DNA of 36,617 bases, from contig JAFQBG010000024.1 in NCBI GenBank assembly GCA_017416705.1, positions 1 through 36,617 on the forward strand. Direction: 5' to 3'. The notes under the pieces were generated by a model. It was not told the DNA's origin, did not search any database, and was given only the letters and a program-made list of their open reading frames with translations. This stretch comes from Bacteroidaceae bacterium. Its GTDB lineage: Bacteria; Bacteroidota; Bacteroidia; Bacteroidales; Bacteroidaceae. Below are positions 35,276 to 36,617 of this stretch, in pieces. Numbering within the stretch: position 1 is the first letter of the stretch; each line of letters starts with the position of its first letter. Made by a program: the position numbers and the translations under genes.

Positions 35276-35368
35276 ATGTCGGGCTGTGTAACCAAAGAGC
35301 ACGCACGCCTGAATATAAAGAACGGCGAAATGAACAGCCAACATAAAGGAATAATTTTTGAAATATAA
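35276..35368 (+). repeat. intergenic repeat copy B with tiny ORF (30 aa)
   Basis: A 30-codon frame, ATG 35276 to TAA 35368, contains GTAACCAAAGA and TGAATATAAAGAACGG, matching the minus-strand copy at 30034-30117. Compared with that copy it lacks 7 nt between the two conserved blocks, so the downstream peptide is in another frame although the nucleotides still align. That makes conservation here look nucleotide-level rather than protein-level. It lies between the GHL10 gene and the acetyltransferase gene, whose ATG is 15 nt after its stop. Confidence 0.45.
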
Positions 35369-35383
35369 ACAGCTGAAAAAATA

Positions 35384-35827
35384 ATGGACGACATAAATAT
35401 AAGTGAACTGTCGCATGCCGATGCTCATAGCGTCGATGCCATAAATAATTTGCTGTCACAGTTATCCGCATCGCGGCATGTGGTGACAACAGACACGTTG
35501 AATGAGATACTATCCTCGCCATGCTCGCACCTGTTTGTGGCATACGCGGGCCAAAAAATTGTGGGGATGATTACCGTGGGGCATTACATGGCTCCCACAG
35601 GTACCAAGCTATGGATAGAGGATGTCGTGGTTGACAGTGAGGCACGTGGAAAGTCAATAGGTCGTCGTCTTGTGCAGCATGCTGTGGCATTTGCCGGCAG
35701 CATAGGCGGTACCCTCATGCTTACATCGCGTCCCACAAGAAAAGCCGCCAATGCTTTGTATGCATCGGCGGGCTTTGAGTTAAAAGAGACAAATGTGTAT
35801 AAAATGAAAATCGAAAAACAGCCTTAG
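35384..35827 (+). CDS. GNAT-family N-acetyltransferase
   Basis: This 147-residue predicted acetyltransferase probably transfers an acetyl group from acetyl-CoA. The acetyl-CoA pyrophosphate-binding motif is RGKSIGRRL within VVVDSEARGKSIGRRLVQHA (about residues 82-101). A strand and helix with TSRPTRKAANALYASAGFEL complete the fold. The acceptor substrate cannot be told from sequence. Its stop overlaps the stop of the convergent sigma-like gene by 4 nt. A GC-poor start region has no Shine-Dalgarno. Confidence 0.85.
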   Translation: MDDINISELSHADAHSVDAINNLLSQLSASRHVVTTDTLNEILSSPCSHLFVAYAGQKIVGMITVGHYMAPTGTKLWIEDVVVDSEARGKSIGRRLVQHAVAFAGSIGGTLMLTSRPTRKAANALYASAGFELKETNVYKMKIEKQP

Positions 35828-36465
35828 TAGCTTGTTTCGTCGTACGCTTGTAATTCTATCGATAGCGACAATAACGCTCTGCGTTTAAGCATGGCGATGG
35901 TGTCTTGCACACGTTTTGCCGGTAGTGCTTTCCAATCCTTGTTTTTGCTGTTCACATATTGCCAAATGATTTCGGCTGCCTCCAATGCGCTTTTTCCCTC
36001 AATAACAAGTAACATCAGAACGGTCTGGTCGCGTTTGTTCAGTTGGTCGTATGCCAACCATACGGGTGGCATTTTCCTCTCCTCTTCCTGTGTGAATTGG
36101 TCTAATTCTTTTACTATATCTAATTGGTCGATAGATTCCATTTTGTATTTTTCCTCTTTCTTCTTCTTGGCGAGGAAATAGTTTATTGTACAACGCGACA
36201 GATAGCTGCTTAGCGACGCTCCATTACGTTTGCTGAACATTCGCAGGACCTTCCAGTTGTCGGCCGAAACGAACTCGTAGAACTCTCCTAAAATGGAACT
36301 ACCCCCTTCGTTGTTAAACAATGCGGCCGATATGTAGTTGAGGATAGGGGTGCATTTTACATTGAAAAAATAGTTATGCGCCTCCTGTATGCATGGCGTT
36401 GCCATTACACATTTTATCAACTCGTAATCGTCCAGTTGGGCGTAATTATTTAATTTTACAAGCAT
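35824..36465 (-). CDS. sigma-factor-like / helix-turn-helix protein
   Basis: This 213-residue cytoplasmic protein is unlike classical families but has the layout of a Bacteroidales sigma-like regulator. Residues about 40-100 (ILNYISAALFNNEG, SADNWKVLRMFSKRNG, SLSSYLSRCTINYFLAKKKK) resemble sigma region 2. Residues about 138-202 (AYDQLNKRDQTVLMLLVIEG and AKRVQDTIAMLKRRALLSL) resemble region 4 with a helix-turn-helix. A Lys/Glu-rich linker joins them. Function as a sigma factor is inferred, not shown. An upstream gene on the same strand ends 11 nt before it. Confidence 0.5.
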   Translation of the reverse strand: MLVKLNNYAQLDDYELIKCVMATPCIQEAHNYFFNVKCTPILNYISAALFNNEGGSSILGEFYEFVSADNWKVLRMFSKRNGASLSSYLSRCTINYFLAKKKKEEKYKMESIDQLDIVKELDQFTQEEERKMPPVWLAYDQLNKRDQTVLMLLVIEGKSALEAAEIIWQYVNSKNKDWKALPAKRVQDTIAMLKRRALLSLSIELQAYDETSY

Positions 36466-36476
36466 AGGGACAGGTG

Positions 36477-36617
36477 TTATCTGCTAAAATAATATTCGCT
36501 TTGGTTGTTTGTGTCGGAATCTACTTTTATGGTAATAGACGAACTGTTGTCCTCGATGCGATAGTCGCGGGTGAGCTTTTTCTCCTGATAGGGATGCCCG
36601 TTGTTTACATTGGGGTT
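36477..36617 (-). CDS. unrecognised gene, 3' end (partial)
   Basis: Reading leftward from the window edge, 46 codons are open before TAA at 36477-36479. The tail is polar and charged (KKLTRDYRIEDNSSSITIKV, then SDTNNQSEYYFSR) with no signal or domain that I recognise. It is on the same strand as the sigma-like gene and ends 11 nt before it, so the two may share a transcript. No function is assigned. Confidence 0.55.
   Translation of the reverse strand, partial: NPNVNNGHPYQEKKLTRDYRIEDNSSSITIKVDSDTNNQSEYYFSR

Overview
The window looks like chromosome from a member of the Bacteroidota, most likely the order Bacteroidales. The reasons are: most genes lack a Shine-Dalgarno sequence; promoter-like boxes fit the Bacteroides TAnnTTTG type; the ribosomal cluster runs secY-map-infA-rpmJ-rpsM-rpsK-rpsD-rpoA-rplQ with no adk; and complex I has a fused NuoCD and lacks NuoE, F and G. 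I cannot name a family or genus from sequence alone. No rRNA, tRNA, CRISPR array, transposase or prophage gene was seen.

Region 1 (1-11337, + strand) is the S10/spc/alpha ribosomal supercluster. It starts at the last codons of rplV and runs rpsC, rplP, rpmC, rpsQ, rplN, rplX, rplE, rpsN, rpsH, rplF, rplR, rpsE, rpmD, rplO, secY, map, infA, rpmJ, rpsM, rpsK, rpsD, rpoA and rplQ. A strong hairpin terminator closes it. It encodes ribosome assembly, the membrane insertion channel, N-terminal methionine removal, translation initiation and the RNA polymerase alpha subunit.

Region 2 (11338-14552, + strand) holds a glycine-zipper lipoprotein, a PLP-dependent sulfhydrylase (MetY type) and a PgeF/YfiH laccase-domain protein. 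These are packed tightly enough to be one transcript. A 20-bp-stem, probably bidirectional, terminator separates them from the convergent complex I operon.

Region 3 (14553-25352, - strand) is nuoA-B-CD-H-I-J-K-L-M-N, preceded by a ZIP-family metal transporter. The complex I operon has the membrane arm and the quinone/Fe-S connecting module but no NADH-oxidising module.

Region 4 (25353-36617) is mixed: purL (+), two half-size chromate transporter genes (+), uvrA (-), a secreted glycosyl-hydrolase-like lipid-or-polysaccharide-surface protein of the GHL10 family (+), a GNAT acetyltransferase (+), a sigma-factor-like protein (-) and the 3' end of one more gene (-).

The least expected feature is a degenerate intergenic element found three times in region 4: upstream of purL, between the two chromate transporter halves, and upstream of the acetyltransferase gene. 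Each copy carries a tiny open frame of 27-34 codons around the core GTAACC(N)AAA, and two copies encode related peptides (VTKEKEAGIFEYK and VTAKKKETTVFGYK). The copy inside the chromate transporter pair lies antisense and separates genes that would usually be adjacent. Two of the three places also share a 23-nt motif (21 of 23 bases identical).
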